The notes beneath the pieces were generated by a model. It worked only from the letters and a program-made list of their open reading frames with translations. It was not told where the DNA came from and made no database searches. Of a DNA stretch of 64,000 nucleotides, positions 53,838 through 64,000 are shown piece after piece. How positions within the stretch are numbered: position 1 is the stretch's first letter; every line of letters starts with the position of its first letter. Position numbers and translations under genes: made by a program. Source of the DNA: Cordylochernes scorpioides (lineage: Eukaryota > Arthropoda > Arachnida > Pseudoscorpiones > Chernetidae); the NCBI GenBank assembly GCA_030710605.1, contig CP092875.1:69557529-69621528 (forward strand). The letters run 5' to 3'.

Positions 53838-54749
53838 ATATTTGTTAATAATTTTCAAAGTATGATATTCCTGCATCAATTCATCGCTCCATCTTTTCTC
53901 CCAACTAGCGAAATCTGCTGCAAAATCCTCCTCCATAAGGCTTCTCAACAAAACCTCCAGAGATTTTCTTTTAACATTTCTTTCATTTCAAACCTCTTCT
54001 CTTTCATGGTTATTTTTAATTTAGGATAAAGTAAAAAAGATCATTAGGAACTAAATCTGAAGAATAAGGGGGTAGAGCTACCTCAACACCCTTATTCTCC
54101 AGATTTAGCTACTAATGGCCTTTTTTCTTTATCCTAAAATAAAAATGATCATTAAAGTAAAAAGGTTTGAAACAAAAGAAGAGAAGGGTGTTGTTTTATA
54201 AAAAAACGAGTAGTGAATGGGTTGTGTGCGGGCGTGCATTGTAGTGATGACAGCCACAAACCTGCTTGCAGTTCTTTTCAGACAATAAGATGTTGGTCGC
54301 TTCTGAAAGCTCTCTGATTTTTATCTGACGATTTTCATTATCAAAACTTGCATATTCTCAACATTTTCAGTGGTGTTGACAGTCTATGGTCTCCCAGACC
54401 TTGATTCATCAAATACTGAAGTCACGCCTTCTTGACATTTTCTAAACCACTCAAAAGCCGTCCTTTTTTAATAGACCTCTTCTTCGAACGCTCTTGAATC
54501 ATTAGCAAACTTTCAGAAAGCGATTTACCCAATTTAAAATAAAATTTCAAACATACCTGTTTGAATAAAAAGTCCACCGTAAAAGAGCGGCTGATGCTAC
54601 TTTTGCTTTATTAAATAGAAATTTCTTTAATAATAAAAATAGAATGTCCCGGGTAGCTTGATCTTTTAATAATTTATAAAATGCTCAATTTCATTTAAAC
54701 TCGTTATTTTTCAATAAACTGGTCAGGGAATTTAATGAGCATACCTTGT
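53838..54749 (-). pseudogene. Mariner-type transposase relic
   Basis: Minus strand, many stops. Recognisable in translated pieces: KCQEGVTSVFDESRSGRP (mariner helix-turn-helix end), IKIRELSEATNI, NARPHTTHSLLVF, PPYSSDLVPNDLFYF (PDLxPxD motif) and a C-terminal KIINKYL-like end. The right end GAATTTAATGAGCATACCTTG looks like a terminal repeat; the left end was not found. A long internal deletion and inverted block (about 53990-54180) are present. Long dead. Confidence 0.7.
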
Positions 54750-54784
54750 ATTCGACTTTGTTTATTAAAGAAATTATATATATA

Positions 54785-55907
54785 TGTGGTAATTTAAAGC
54801 AACAACCCCATATTGTATATAACTTATAACAAGATTTTCATGTTGTATAATTGAAACACATCTGTAAATGATTATACGCATTATTGACATGTGTAGCGGA
54901 GCTGGTAATATGGTTGGCTGTGCTGGAGTAGCCCTCCTTTTTTTGTGTCTGGATGCTATATTTATGGCGAACTAAATAACTTAGTCCCTATTTCTGCTCC
55001 GCGCTTATGGAATTGAAGACTTGGGGCGATGGCGTCGACCTTTCATATTAAATCTTACTTTTCCTTATATTACTAATAATTGTATATAGTTGCGGAACTA
55101 CTGGTTTCCTGTGCTGCTCTTTTCCTGATATTGCACCTTGTATGGAGAATCTGTATAAGACTAATGTCTTAATAAAGGCTTTGTGTGTGTGTGTATTATT
55201 GGCATGTGTCATTACATCATCATATGTAATGTACTTTGTACAAACTGAGGATAAATAAATAAAACTCTGTAATAGATTAAGAGTTGAGCTGAAGCAAGAG
55301 ATTGAAGTCATAACGTCTAAATTCGAGATAGATGGAAGTCACAAAACAACATCTAAAGATAGATTGGAAACTGTCAGGACGGCGCCAGTAGAATTTCACC
55401 AGACGATCCACGCCCCTGTCGCATCTGTTGGAATGCAACACTCCCTTTCTCGGAAAATATATAAAAGGCCCCCGTCTTTAGCCAAAAATACAGTCACTTG
55501 ACAGTTACTTCACCATCTGCGTGAGCCCTCGTCGGTTGTACCCCAGGTCCACCTCATGCACCATGTAGACCAGTAAGAACTATTCTATCTCCATCTTTCG
55601 CTCCTAGCTCAACTTTTATCTGTTCACGGAACTTTCTTAGTGCAAATGTGTCTTCGTTTTTTGTGTGGACATTCCCAAGCTTTCCACTCTGCCTCGACCA
55701 CGACTGCCTGTACTTTGTGAGAACCTTTAAAGGTCTTCCAAGGTGCAGAGAGGTACTAGAAAGCTCCACATCCTGACAGTTCCTCTCGGTCAACACAGTA
55801 TAGCGAGAGTTGACAGGGACTCACACCACAGTTTAAGTCGACTGGATACCTCATCACAGATTTAGTCGACAGGATTCTACAAGAGTCAACAATAACTCAC
55901 CATTACA
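54785..55907 (+). mobile_element. Solo LTR, copy 2 (complete, 1123 bp)
   Basis: TGTGGTAATTTAAAG ... ACTCACCATTACA with TATA at 54781-54784 and 55908-55911. TATATAAAAGG at 55458-55468. Nearly identical to 1-844 over the shared part. Ends and target site resemble those of the 7-kb element. Confidence 0.75.
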
Positions 55908-56739
55908 TATATATTTTTATGCATGTGTGTGTAAAGAGCAAAAGACAATTTTGCATGCCTGAAACCCTGAATTTTTTTTTTGTGAAGTTCTGGGTTCTCA
56001 ATTTAGAGTTGATAAACTTATTAAGGTTGTTGGTGGAAGTCTTTGTGATAAAGTCCAGGCTTATCTACTTCCTGGTCATCTTCTTCAGGTTGTCGAGTAT
56101 GACAGGTCTTGAAATCACCTTACATATATCTGCCTCTATCACTATGGGACTTTTGGCGTAGGGGTGCAGGAGCAAGCCAGGTCATAAGGGATGGGGTAGT
56201 TAGTAAGAACGCTAGGGCAGTCTATCTACATGGGCCTTTCGAAGAGTAATTCTTCGACCACACTCTCCAGCTCTCACACAAGGCTTGGTGTAGTCCCTCA
56301 CACACGCGTGCGCGCGCACTTCCTGGTCAGTAGTGAACTCCTGCAGTATGCAATTTTCTTGAAGATGTCCTTGGGTTCTGAGTGCTGAGTAGAGTCGCCA
56401 TGGTTTTTGTAGTCTCAGGCTGCATGCTACAGCAGTAGGTTGGCTATCAGAATTGGGCCTCAGTTGACTGGGGACCCATGGTAGCCTCCACTGCCACAAC
56501 ACTCTCCCATACAAGTGAATTCCTTTTTGTTGTTGTTAACATTGCCCCCTTCAGAATGCTTCCCCCTTCCTTCGCATTTATATTTATTTTGGGGGGTCAC
56601 AACAACTTATGTTAAATTGTGTCTTCTGAATTCTTCGAAACTTTCAGGGATACAGGAGATGGTAACTGGATGACAAAGTGCCTAATCTCCCTGCAGAGGG
56701 GGGGCAGGGAAATGAAATTGCATTGAGTCAATGGTTACT
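55908..56739. repeat. Flank duplicated with the solo LTR
   Basis: Matches 845-1674; similarity ends at GGTTACT. Confidence 0.7.
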
Positions 56740-58400
56740 CAATCATCAATTATTTTAATATTGTCAACTAAAATACCTATATATAATGTGTCATAGATGG
56801 CAGGTTCATCACAATTATCCATGCCCTTAAAATAAGTTAAATCGAGGTTATAGAAATATGCCAAGGATATACTTTGGAAAAACATTTGAAATATTCAACA
56901 TAGATACGAATTCAAGCTTATAATAACTGAAGGGCTCTTTGTATTAATTTATATTCAATTATATAGCCCACCCTGTTTATAACTGTATTTTTAATTTCAA
57001 ATAATATTTTTTAAAATTCCCAAGAATGATTGAGGAATCCCTTTAAATGGCATAATTTACTAGTGGATTCATACTTTGTGCAATAATTATTATTCATAAT
57101 GAACATTTAATATATAGGCTTGGCTATTTATTATTTTTATTTTTAGTAGTAGTAGGAGGAGAAAAAATATCTTTGAATTTATCGAAGTGAGAGTCCCAAT
57201 ATAAAAATATCATAGAATCAATGAATTATATAAATTAACTTAGAGATGTATCTTAAAATTATATATTTATCCTTATTCTTTAAATAAATTTGTTCGTTTT
57301 TAGATTTTAATTTAATGACTGGAGTAATTAATTATTAAAAATTTTGTCTCCCTGTTTATGTACTTCTTCCCCTGGTGGCCTGCCAAATAAAAATACATCC
57401 CTCCCAACCATTAAAGTTTTTCCTCTGTGGAACATTATAAATCTCTAATTAGTATATTTTATACTTGACGATGAAGGACTTTTAATTTTCAAAAGATTTA
57501 AATTATGAATGAAACTCTATGAGACAAATTTATTTTAATTTTCAAACCTATATAAGCTATTAAGATTTTTAAAATATATTTTCATATTCAAAAAAGCGCC
57601 TTGTTTACAAGTTTCTGATAAAAAAAGTAGGTAAATTTGTCATGTCAATATAACACTATTTTCAAAATAATTACCTTTGATATTTGGTTGCAGTAGTTAA
57701 AAACCGATTTTTTTTAAATGTCATAAATTCAGAGCATGAATATGATTTAAAAGATTTATAAAACCGCTAAAATAACTTGATTTATATTTTGAATATTTCT
57801 CAATGATTTACAAAACAAAAAATAAATAATTTTTATACCTGCTATCTTAAAAACTTAGTATGTACAATATTATAATAATTAATTATAAAAATATTGTAAA
57901 TTATAAATTTTGATAAAAGTAAATAGATAATATATATATATACTTTTGTAAATGACTATATCTGATTCGTAACAATAATAATAATAAAGTATATATTAGT
58001 AATATCAAATATTAATTTAAGAAAAGTATTTAATGGGATTGGAAGAGGTTGAATAATGTTTTTAATAACACTATGTATATATATAAGCAAAAAATTCCAA
58101 AAATATATTGCCAATATATCAAATATTTATGTATTTCCCTTATTTGTATACCATTATAAGGCAAACCTAGGAAATAGATAGGGAGGTAAGAAGTGATGTA
58201 TGATGTCATTCAAAATGACAAATGCTTTCATCAACCATCAGGGAACAATAATTTTACATCAAGGGAAAGTAAGAGGATAAAAATGGTAGCTTAGCTTCCT
58301 TTTTACTCCAGTTACCTCCCAGTGCAGTTACATTCTAACTGGTAAACCATTAATTGCTAACAAATTTTAAATATATGATTCCAGGCATTAAAAAAAAGTA
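56740..58400. other. AT-rich DNA, nothing recognised
   Basis: Longest stretch without a supported feature. No protein-like frame, tRNA or clear repeat. Confidence 0.4.
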
Positions 58401-58406
58401 GGTTCT

Positions 58407-58613
58407 CTACAAGCTTGATACCTTAATATGTTTAAGTGGAGATAAGAAAGAAGAAGAATAAGGTTGTTGCGAAGTGTTGCGATCACATGAATTAGTTCCA
58501 TACCTGCAATTAGGAATCTGTTGTTTTATTGTTGCACCAAGTTGCAGCTTTTCAGGGTCATCGACCTTGGTTTCCTTCTTGGTGTTATACACATTTCCAA
58601 AGCGGGTTTCCAT
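58407..58613 (-). pseudogene. Gag-like start, METRFG type, second copy
   Basis: 68 open codons from METRFGNVYNTKKETKVDD; the first 35 match 17400-17510. Diverges after KLQLGATI. See the first copy for interpretation. Confidence 0.4.
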
Positions 58614-58751
58614 ACTTAAAGCAAATAAAGAAAAATAAATTACCTTTTAAAGTTATTGTGTTCATTTATTCGTTGTCTTCCTCGTAGGTCGTGATCCATA
58701 GTCTTCGTCTAGGTCCTCTCTCTCTTTCCAAATGACCAATCAAGATATATG

Positions 58752-58850
58752 TACAATAACAATATTGACTCCTGTGGAAGGACTGATAGGTCCGAAATCT
58801 AGAGAATAAAATTTGAACAAGAAACTTAGCCGTGGAAGCTTTATTTACTT
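58752..58850. repeat. Single arm of the GGACTGACAAGTCC family
   Basis: CTGTGGAAGGACTGATAGGT then CCGAAATCTAG and GAAACTTAGCCGTGGAAGC, a diverged arm of 28461-28968, inserted in the segment shared with 17.7 kb (ACAATA on both sides). Confidence 0.7.
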
Positions 58851-59217
58851 TATAATAACAATATTACAAAAGGAATGAAACCATAGTATATAATGTGTTT
58901 TAAATAAACAATAAATATCATAGAATATTTTGAATAAATAGGGCGCATTGATGCAACAATATACATCATGGCGGTTGAAGTTGTCTGATATAGAATGGGA
59001 TGCATAATGGTAAAAAAAATTGCCCTTATCTAATGGTATAAACAAATTTTGAAATGAAAAACTATACAATTTAACAATGTGAAAAATGAAGAAGAGGTGC
59101 ATATTATGATCAAGAGAATATCATTGTTTCTTTTAAATTTTATACATTTATTTTAAACTCTCTCTCTCTTTAAAAAAAAAAAATTGGCATGCATCTCCAA
59201 AATGAAGATAGAAAATA

Positions 59218-59385
59218 CAAGAAAATAAGACCTAAACACAAGGTAATAAGACCAAATAAATAAATAGTGTGTGACGTTTCGATAACAGCGTTGCTACTGA
59301 AATGTCACACACTATTAAATTATTTGGATTAGGTCTTATTTTCTTGTAGCTATGATCTATAATCCAAATTGTGCTTTATTATTGA
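59218..59385. repeat. Palindromic repeat, GTGTGACGTTTCGG family
   Basis: AGTGTGTGACGTTTCGATAA ... and AATGTCACACACTATT around a short centre, with ATCTATAATCCAAATTGTGC tail. Confidence 0.75.
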
Positions 59386-59499
59386 GGATAAAAAAAAAAA
59401 GAAAAAAAGTCAGAATTGCAAAAGTAAAAGAGGCTTTTTAAAGGAATAATAAGATGAGTAATTTTTAAAAAGAGATTTAAATATGGAACAAAAGAAATG

Positions 59500-59727
59500 G
59501 ATGATAAAGCACAATTTAGATTATAGATTATAGCTACAAGGTAATAAGACCAAATCACATAAATTAATAGTGTGTAACGTGTTGTTAACAGCGATATTAT
59601 CATCAGACAAAAGAATTTTAAAAAATGAATAAAAAGATTATTTTATTCTTTTGTCTGATGAACAATGCTGTTACAGAAATATCACACACTATTAATTTAT
59701 TTGGATTAGGTGTTATTTTCTTGTAAA
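59500..59727. repeat. Palindromic repeat, GTGTGACGTTTCGG family
   Basis: Begins AAGCACAATTTAGATTATAG; centre contains CATCAGACAAAAGAAT and complement. Confidence 0.75.
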
Positions 59728-59756
59728 AGAAAAGGATTAATACAAAGCAATAATGT

Positions 59757-60170
59757 GCCATCTATATATATCGAATGAAGACATTAAGATGCTTTTCACA
59801 AGTAAATCAAACTTCTACTGTCTTTACTGCAATGAAAAAATATTGGCTCATCAGTAATGAACCCTCCCAGCGGTTTCACCAATTCTCTCAATCTACCAGA
59901 CCGCTTCTTTAGAGCTCTAATACTGTATTGGATCATTCTGCTTTTATATGCTACACTGAAAGATGGAATCTTAGAAAAATGGTATTTAAGCAAACTATGG
60001 ACATAAACTTTTAGGACAGTAGAATTACGTTTAAAATGCTCTTGCACAAACTGGTGGATTAAATTGGCGAAACCCCTGGGAGGGTTCGCCACTGATGAGC
60101 CAAGCCTTCACAATATTTTTTCATCGCAGTAACGATAGTAGAAGTTTGATTTATTTGTGAAAAAAAACAT
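59757..60170. repeat. Palindromic repeat containing the 377-bp unit core twice
   Basis: Arms CAAACTTCTACTGTC and complement. Carries hammerhead-like cores on the minus strand at 59843-59882 and on the plus strand at 60064-60103. Relative of 50276-50711. Confidence 0.8.
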
Positions 60171-60176
60171 TCGTGT

Positions 60177-60483
60177 CTTCTTCTTCTTCCTTATCTCCAC
60201 TCATATTAGGGTCTGGGTGAAGTAGAATGTGTCTGCCTTTGTCATCAAGACTGGGAGCACTACTCAATGGCAGGCCGACTTAGCTCCAAAAGAAATGGCC
60301 GCCTCTGACATGAGGAACAGACGCCTGTGCAGCCGCTCCTAACATGGAGTGCAAACGCTGCTCATCCTGTATCCCTGGATTAGGAGCCCTTACAGGGTAC
60401 TATCAGCCGGGCCCAGGTTTTTTAGCGAGCTTGTTACTGCTCCCCCTCCTTTTTCATCCAGGCTTGGGACCGGCAAAGGCGGA
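60177..60483 (+). repeat. Interspersed repeat, CAGCCGGGCCAGCTGAGCCC family, copy 3
   Basis: Third copy of 14602-14910, with a 10-base deletion in the CAGCCGGGCC block. Confidence 0.7.
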
Positions 60484-60489
60484 GTTCCA

Positions 60490-60897
60490 CATTCGTGTCT
60501 TAATATTTTCATCGATATAAAAGAAAAGGATGTTTGGTCAGTGATGTAGGGATGTAGGAATTCAATGAGAAGGTCCCTATGAATAATCTTTCCTGTAAGA
60601 TGATGATATTTGGTGAACTAGCTCTTATCAGGGCTAATCATCAGCTTTGTGGATTCTTCTTGATTATGGAAAGAAACAAATAGATAATCTAAATGATAAG
60701 GTAACAATTTTAAATATCAATTTTATGCCAATTTTCTTCAATAATATGCATTATTTTTCTTAATGTTAACTCCTATATGGTCTTGGTGCCTCAAAATCAT
60801 TTGAAAGTGACTTTAAAGCTTCAATTTTTAATTGGCCTATACCAATACAATCTGTGTTTGGTGAAGTTGGGTTTCTTACTTTTTTTTTTTCAATATC
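60490..60897. other. No recognisable gene
   Basis: AT-rich; nothing supported. Confidence 0.4.
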
Positions 60898-61011
60898 ATA
60901 AGGTAACAAGACCAGATCCAATAAATTTTGCATGACACTTTGGTCTTGTTACCTTTAATATATAATCTAAATTGGACCTTATTATTATTATTTTAAAATA
61001 TATTTGGCCAT

Positions 61012-62528
61012 GATAAGGCACAATTTGGATTATAGATTATAAACACAAGGTAATAAGACCAAATCCAAATACAGTAAAACCCCGCTAATGCGAACCCTGG
61101 ATATAACGAACCTTCCCTTATAACGAACCCACGCCGATTCCCAATTCCATTCCATTGAAAATACCATCGTTATAACGAACTTTGCGATTTTTAGAATAAC
61201 GAACTACCCCTATAACGAACCTATTTTCGGTCCCAAAATGATAAAATCTATCAAAAATACTATGCTTATAACGAACTTAGAATTGTAATTTAAAAAAAAA
61301 AAATTAAAACAACCAAATTTTGAACATATTTCAGCTCGCGGATCGCGATTTCAAAACAATAAATTTAGCGGCATTGTTTGTTTTGAATTTTGCACTTTAT
61401 TTGTGCTGTATGTTGTATAAATTTTAACACATTATACTTTTTATTAAATAGAATATATTTGCATCCATTTATTTGAAATATAAAAATACAAATGGCTTCC
61501 AAAATGAAGAAAACAATGGCATTTTAAAAACAAAAGCGTTATTTCTTTAAAAAAAAAAAAAAAAAGGCCATTTTCAGAACTTTTCAAAGTGAAACAACAC
61601 AGGCAAAATGTTAAGAACATATTAAAATAAGAGAATATAGCTTTTCTATTATAAAAGATAAAATATAAAGCTATTAAAAATTGTTACAAAGAGGAATCAA
61701 CTTCAACTTTTGCCGCGATCGCGATCGTACGTTTTAGGGCTAAAAAAAAAAATCCAAATAAATGGTCCCGTGATGAAACAAAAACTATTTTTATGCCATT
61801 AACTATGGTGATTTTAAAGTCAGCAATGTTTTGCATGACAGGTTAAAAAAAAAACGAAATCTAGACCTAGAAGAATATGTGGGAAAATGAAATGGAAGTA
61901 AAACGCTAACTTTATTTGAATGGTGCAATGCTTTGAAGCAACAAGGTGTTAGAGCCATTTTTCCAAGTAAACAATGTATTATATAATGTGATAATGATGT
62001 TTTAAAATCATTTTATATCTTTGAATATATATTTAATAAAACTTTGCCTAGGATTTGTCTTGATTTTTAAATTAGACATAGAGGTACATGTATGTTAATG
62101 ATAAGAAGAACCTATCATCTAATGATTTCTATTATTATTCAGTATTAATGTAAGGAAATTGGTCAATTAAGGGAATTAAAACAAAGTGACCACTATTAAG
62201 AGGAAGCCTCTTCCAGTGTGTATGACTGTCCTTTAATTATACGGTCTAAAATTTTGAAAAGTAAAAAAAAAAAAAACAAACCGTGGCTATAGTGAACCAA
62301 AAGCTCTGTCCCATTGGGGTTCACTATAGAGGGGTTTTACTGTAAATAAATAGTGTGTGACGTTTCGGTAACAGTGTTGTTACCATCTTCAGACAAAATT
62401 ACTGAATGGTCAGATTGTCTGAAGATGGTAACAACGCTGTTACAGAAATCTCGCACACTATTTATTTATTTGGATTTGGTCTTATTACCTTGTGTTTATA
62501 ATCTATAATCCAAATTGTGCCTTATCAC
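61012..62528. repeat. Palindromic repeat split by a pogo-like element
   Basis: Left part 61012-61071 (ATGATAAGGCACAATTTGG ... AAATCCAAATA), right part 62343-62528, from TAAATAAATAGTGTGTGACG to GTGCCTTATCA. The minus strand of 62359-62392 carries CTGAAGA, T, a seven-pair stem with loop, GAAAC and GTC. 60898-60985 is a shorter neighbour of the same family. Confidence 0.85.
61072..62342. mobile_element. Pogo/Tigger-like element, apparently without intact transposase
   Basis: 1271 bp with inverted ends CAGTAAAACCCCGCTAATGC ... and CTATAGAGGGGTTTTACTG, flanked by TA. Sub-terminal TATAACGAACC repeats at the left end. The interior shows no CENP-B/DDE domain that I can read. Confidence 0.8.
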
Positions 62529-62652
62529 CAAATCCAAATAAATAAATAGTGTGTGACGTTTCAGTAACAACACTGTTACCAAAATGTCACACACTATTTA
62601 TTTGGTCTTATTACCTTGTATTTATAATCTATAATCCAAATTGTGCCTTATT
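62526..62652. repeat. Palindromic repeat, GTGTGACGTTTCGG family
   Basis: AGTGTGTGACGTTTCAGTAA ... TTACCAAAATGTCACACACT, sharing its left edge with the preceding copy. Confidence 0.8.
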
Positions 62653-63106
62653 TATTATATATTATTAAGAATTTCTTAACCAGTAAGCCTCTGATATCTT
62701 CAATATAACACTTATAAAACTTCAGATTCCATAGAGAGAAGAGTGCTCTCTCTCAGAAAAATTATTATTTCTTAATCTCTGTGTTTTGATATATGTGCTA
62801 GTCATTGCCTGCCAAGAGCTACTCACTCATTCTACCTTGCTTAAATTTCAGCTAAGTCATTGGTATATCAAAATATTGGAAGCTATCCCACTTTCAAGCT
62901 CTGTTAATGGCATCAGATCCTTTTCTCACTTATAATCCCCAGAAAAACTAGATGCCCCCACCACTAGAGCCATTTGACCAAGTCTATGAAACACAAGGCC
63001 ACAGCTATGGATTTCTACCATCCTCAGACAAGAGTGAGACTTTAGATACTCTAATGATGGTAATACTCTAGTACCCTACTTGTTACCTAGGAAATAATTA
63101 GTTGAA
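62653..63106. other. No recognisable gene
   Basis: Unique-looking sequence of moderate GC; no frame or motif supported. Confidence 0.4.
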
Positions 63107-63222
63107 CCTAAGGTAATAAGACCAAATCCAAATAAATAAATAGTGTGTGACGTTTCGGTAACAGCGTTGTTATCATCTTCAGACAAAAGTACTAAAGTCT
63201 ATAATCCAAATTGTGCTTTATG
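63107..63222. repeat. GTGTGACGTTTCGG family, half palindrome
   Basis: Left arm with the hammerhead-like core on the minus strand at 63149-63182, then directly the tail CTATAATCCAAATTGTGC. Confidence 0.75.
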
Positions 63223-63421
63223 ATTAGTTGAACCTGGAAAACACCATTTTGTTGCACAGGTTGCCTTATAATCAAGTTATAAATTGTGTGATGGTTTTCT
63301 CCACTATACAAATTGTACCTTAATATACATTTTAACCTAAGTAAACTTACTACCATGCCATTATAACCATAGTAGGAAATGGTTGAGTCCCCTCTTGGGA
63401 AAACTAGTCTTACATGAGAGA

Positions 63422-63657
63422 TACATACAAGAAAATAAAACCTAATCCAAATAATTTATTAGTGTGAGGTTTCGGCAGCAGCATTTTCACTTGATAACAG
63501 TACTATTTAAGAAATTGCTGTGATTTTTTTCTCATTTATTCTTCTGTCTGATGATGGTGATAATGCTGTTGCCGAAACGTCACACACTAATAAATTATTT
63601 GGATTAAGTCTTATTTTCTTGTATTATAATCTATAATCCAAATTGTGCTTTATCATG
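63422..63657. repeat. Palindromic repeat, GTGTGACGTTTCGG family
   Basis: Right arm on the plus strand has CTGATGA, T, GGTGATA/TGTTGCC stem, GAAAC, GTC at 63548-63581. Confidence 0.8.
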
Positions 63658-63730
63658 AGGAGTACATCTTGAAGAATGAAGGGAGAGGTGATCTAGGAAG
63701 GATTAATACTGACCTTTATAGTGTAGATGG

Positions 63731-63947
63731 TAATGATAAGGCACAATTTGGATTATAGATTATAAACACAAGGTAATAAGACCAAATCCAAATAAATAAG
63801 TGTGTGATGTTTCGGTAACAGCATTGTTACCTTCTTCAGACAAAAGTACTGAATAATTTTTTTTCACTACTTTTGTCTGAAGATGGTGATAACCCTGTTA
63901 CACTGAAACGTCACACACTATTTATTTGGATTTGGTCTTAATACCAT
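63731..63947. repeat. GTGTGACGTTTCGG palindrome with 10-bp target duplication
   Basis: Flanked by GTGTAGATGG at 63721-63730 and 63948-63957. Complete element of 217 bp with the tail sequence at its left end (ATAAGGCACAATTTGG). Right-arm core at 63877-63912 is decayed. Confidence 0.85.
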
Positions 63948-64000
63948 GTGTAGATGGCATTGTATTAAGGTTGAGGTTATACATGTTCTGTAAGTGCATC

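Noticed and set aside
54296..54600. Possible host exon in the 54.3-54.6 kb region
   Set aside because: Minus-strand translation matches mariner transposase pieces with many stops.
60349..60549. Short plus-strand frame across the CAGCCGGGCCAGCTGAGCCC repeat
   Set aside because: Not conserved among the three copies, which differ by frame-changing indels.
60601..60660. CTGATGATTAGCCCTGATAAG on the minus strand as another hammerhead
   Set aside because: No GAAA strand or stems at suitable distance.
1..64000. CRISPR arrays, bacterial operons, ribosome-binding sites and prophage
   Set aside because: Tandem repeats here lack spacer structure, and split genes, tRNA type and transposons are eukaryotic.

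Overview
The window is eukaryotic DNA: AT-rich, with split genes bounded by GT/AG introns, tRNA genes with their own terminators, and a very high load of retrotransposons, DNA transposons and palindromic repeats. Chymotrypsin-fold serine protease paralogs in tandem with long repeat-filled introns, Tc1/mariner, Helitron, LINE and Ty3/gypsy remnants and Penelope-type repeats fit an arthropod, possibly an arachnid. That assignment is inference; no single-copy marker gene settles it.

Host genes. All host coding sequence I can support is on the + strand and belongs to one serine protease family. Gene A ends in the window (exons 4274-4413 and 5542-5706). Gene B is spread over about 21 kb (exons 21684-21886, 27073-27250, 38917-39056, 42238-42402) and carries a one-base frameshift in a G run of its first visible exon. 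Gene C is an orphan terminal exon (49951-50109). Paralogous exons share lengths and intron phases, and the introns of B and C share sequence, so the array arose by tandem duplication including introns. A tRNA-Met gene (49574-49646) lies just before the orphan exon; a tRNA-Gly remnant (5813-5877) lies just after gene A.

Mobile DNA, left to right: solo LTR and flank (1-1674, duplicated at 54785-56739); broken gypsy integrase (1866-2932) beside a 100-base gap; mariner-like element with about 430-bp inverted ends (6200-13042) containing a decayed I/LOA-like LINE; Helitron helicase fragment (16390-16926); Tc1-like element (24106-25526); solo LTR (29251-29946); complete, apparently young 7.0-kb LTR element (31559-38593) inside a gene B intron; LINE fragments (42480-43490, 52374-53824); truncated gypsy element (47478-48535); dead mariner (53838-54749); pogo-like element (61072-62342).

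Two things stand out. The 7.0-kb element has two LTRs of equal length but long open frames in which protease and RNase H catalytic residues are replaced and the reverse transcriptase palm and integrase core are absent. And the window is full of short palindromic retro-type repeats (target duplications of 9-14 bp) that carry hammerhead-ribozyme-like cores: one near-canonical type I hammerhead at 50863-50917 (-), a 40-nt motif conserved in six copies with a covarying stem, and several families with a hairpin followed by GAAA. These are candidates for a ribozyme-bearing, Penelope- or retrozyme-like mobile system.
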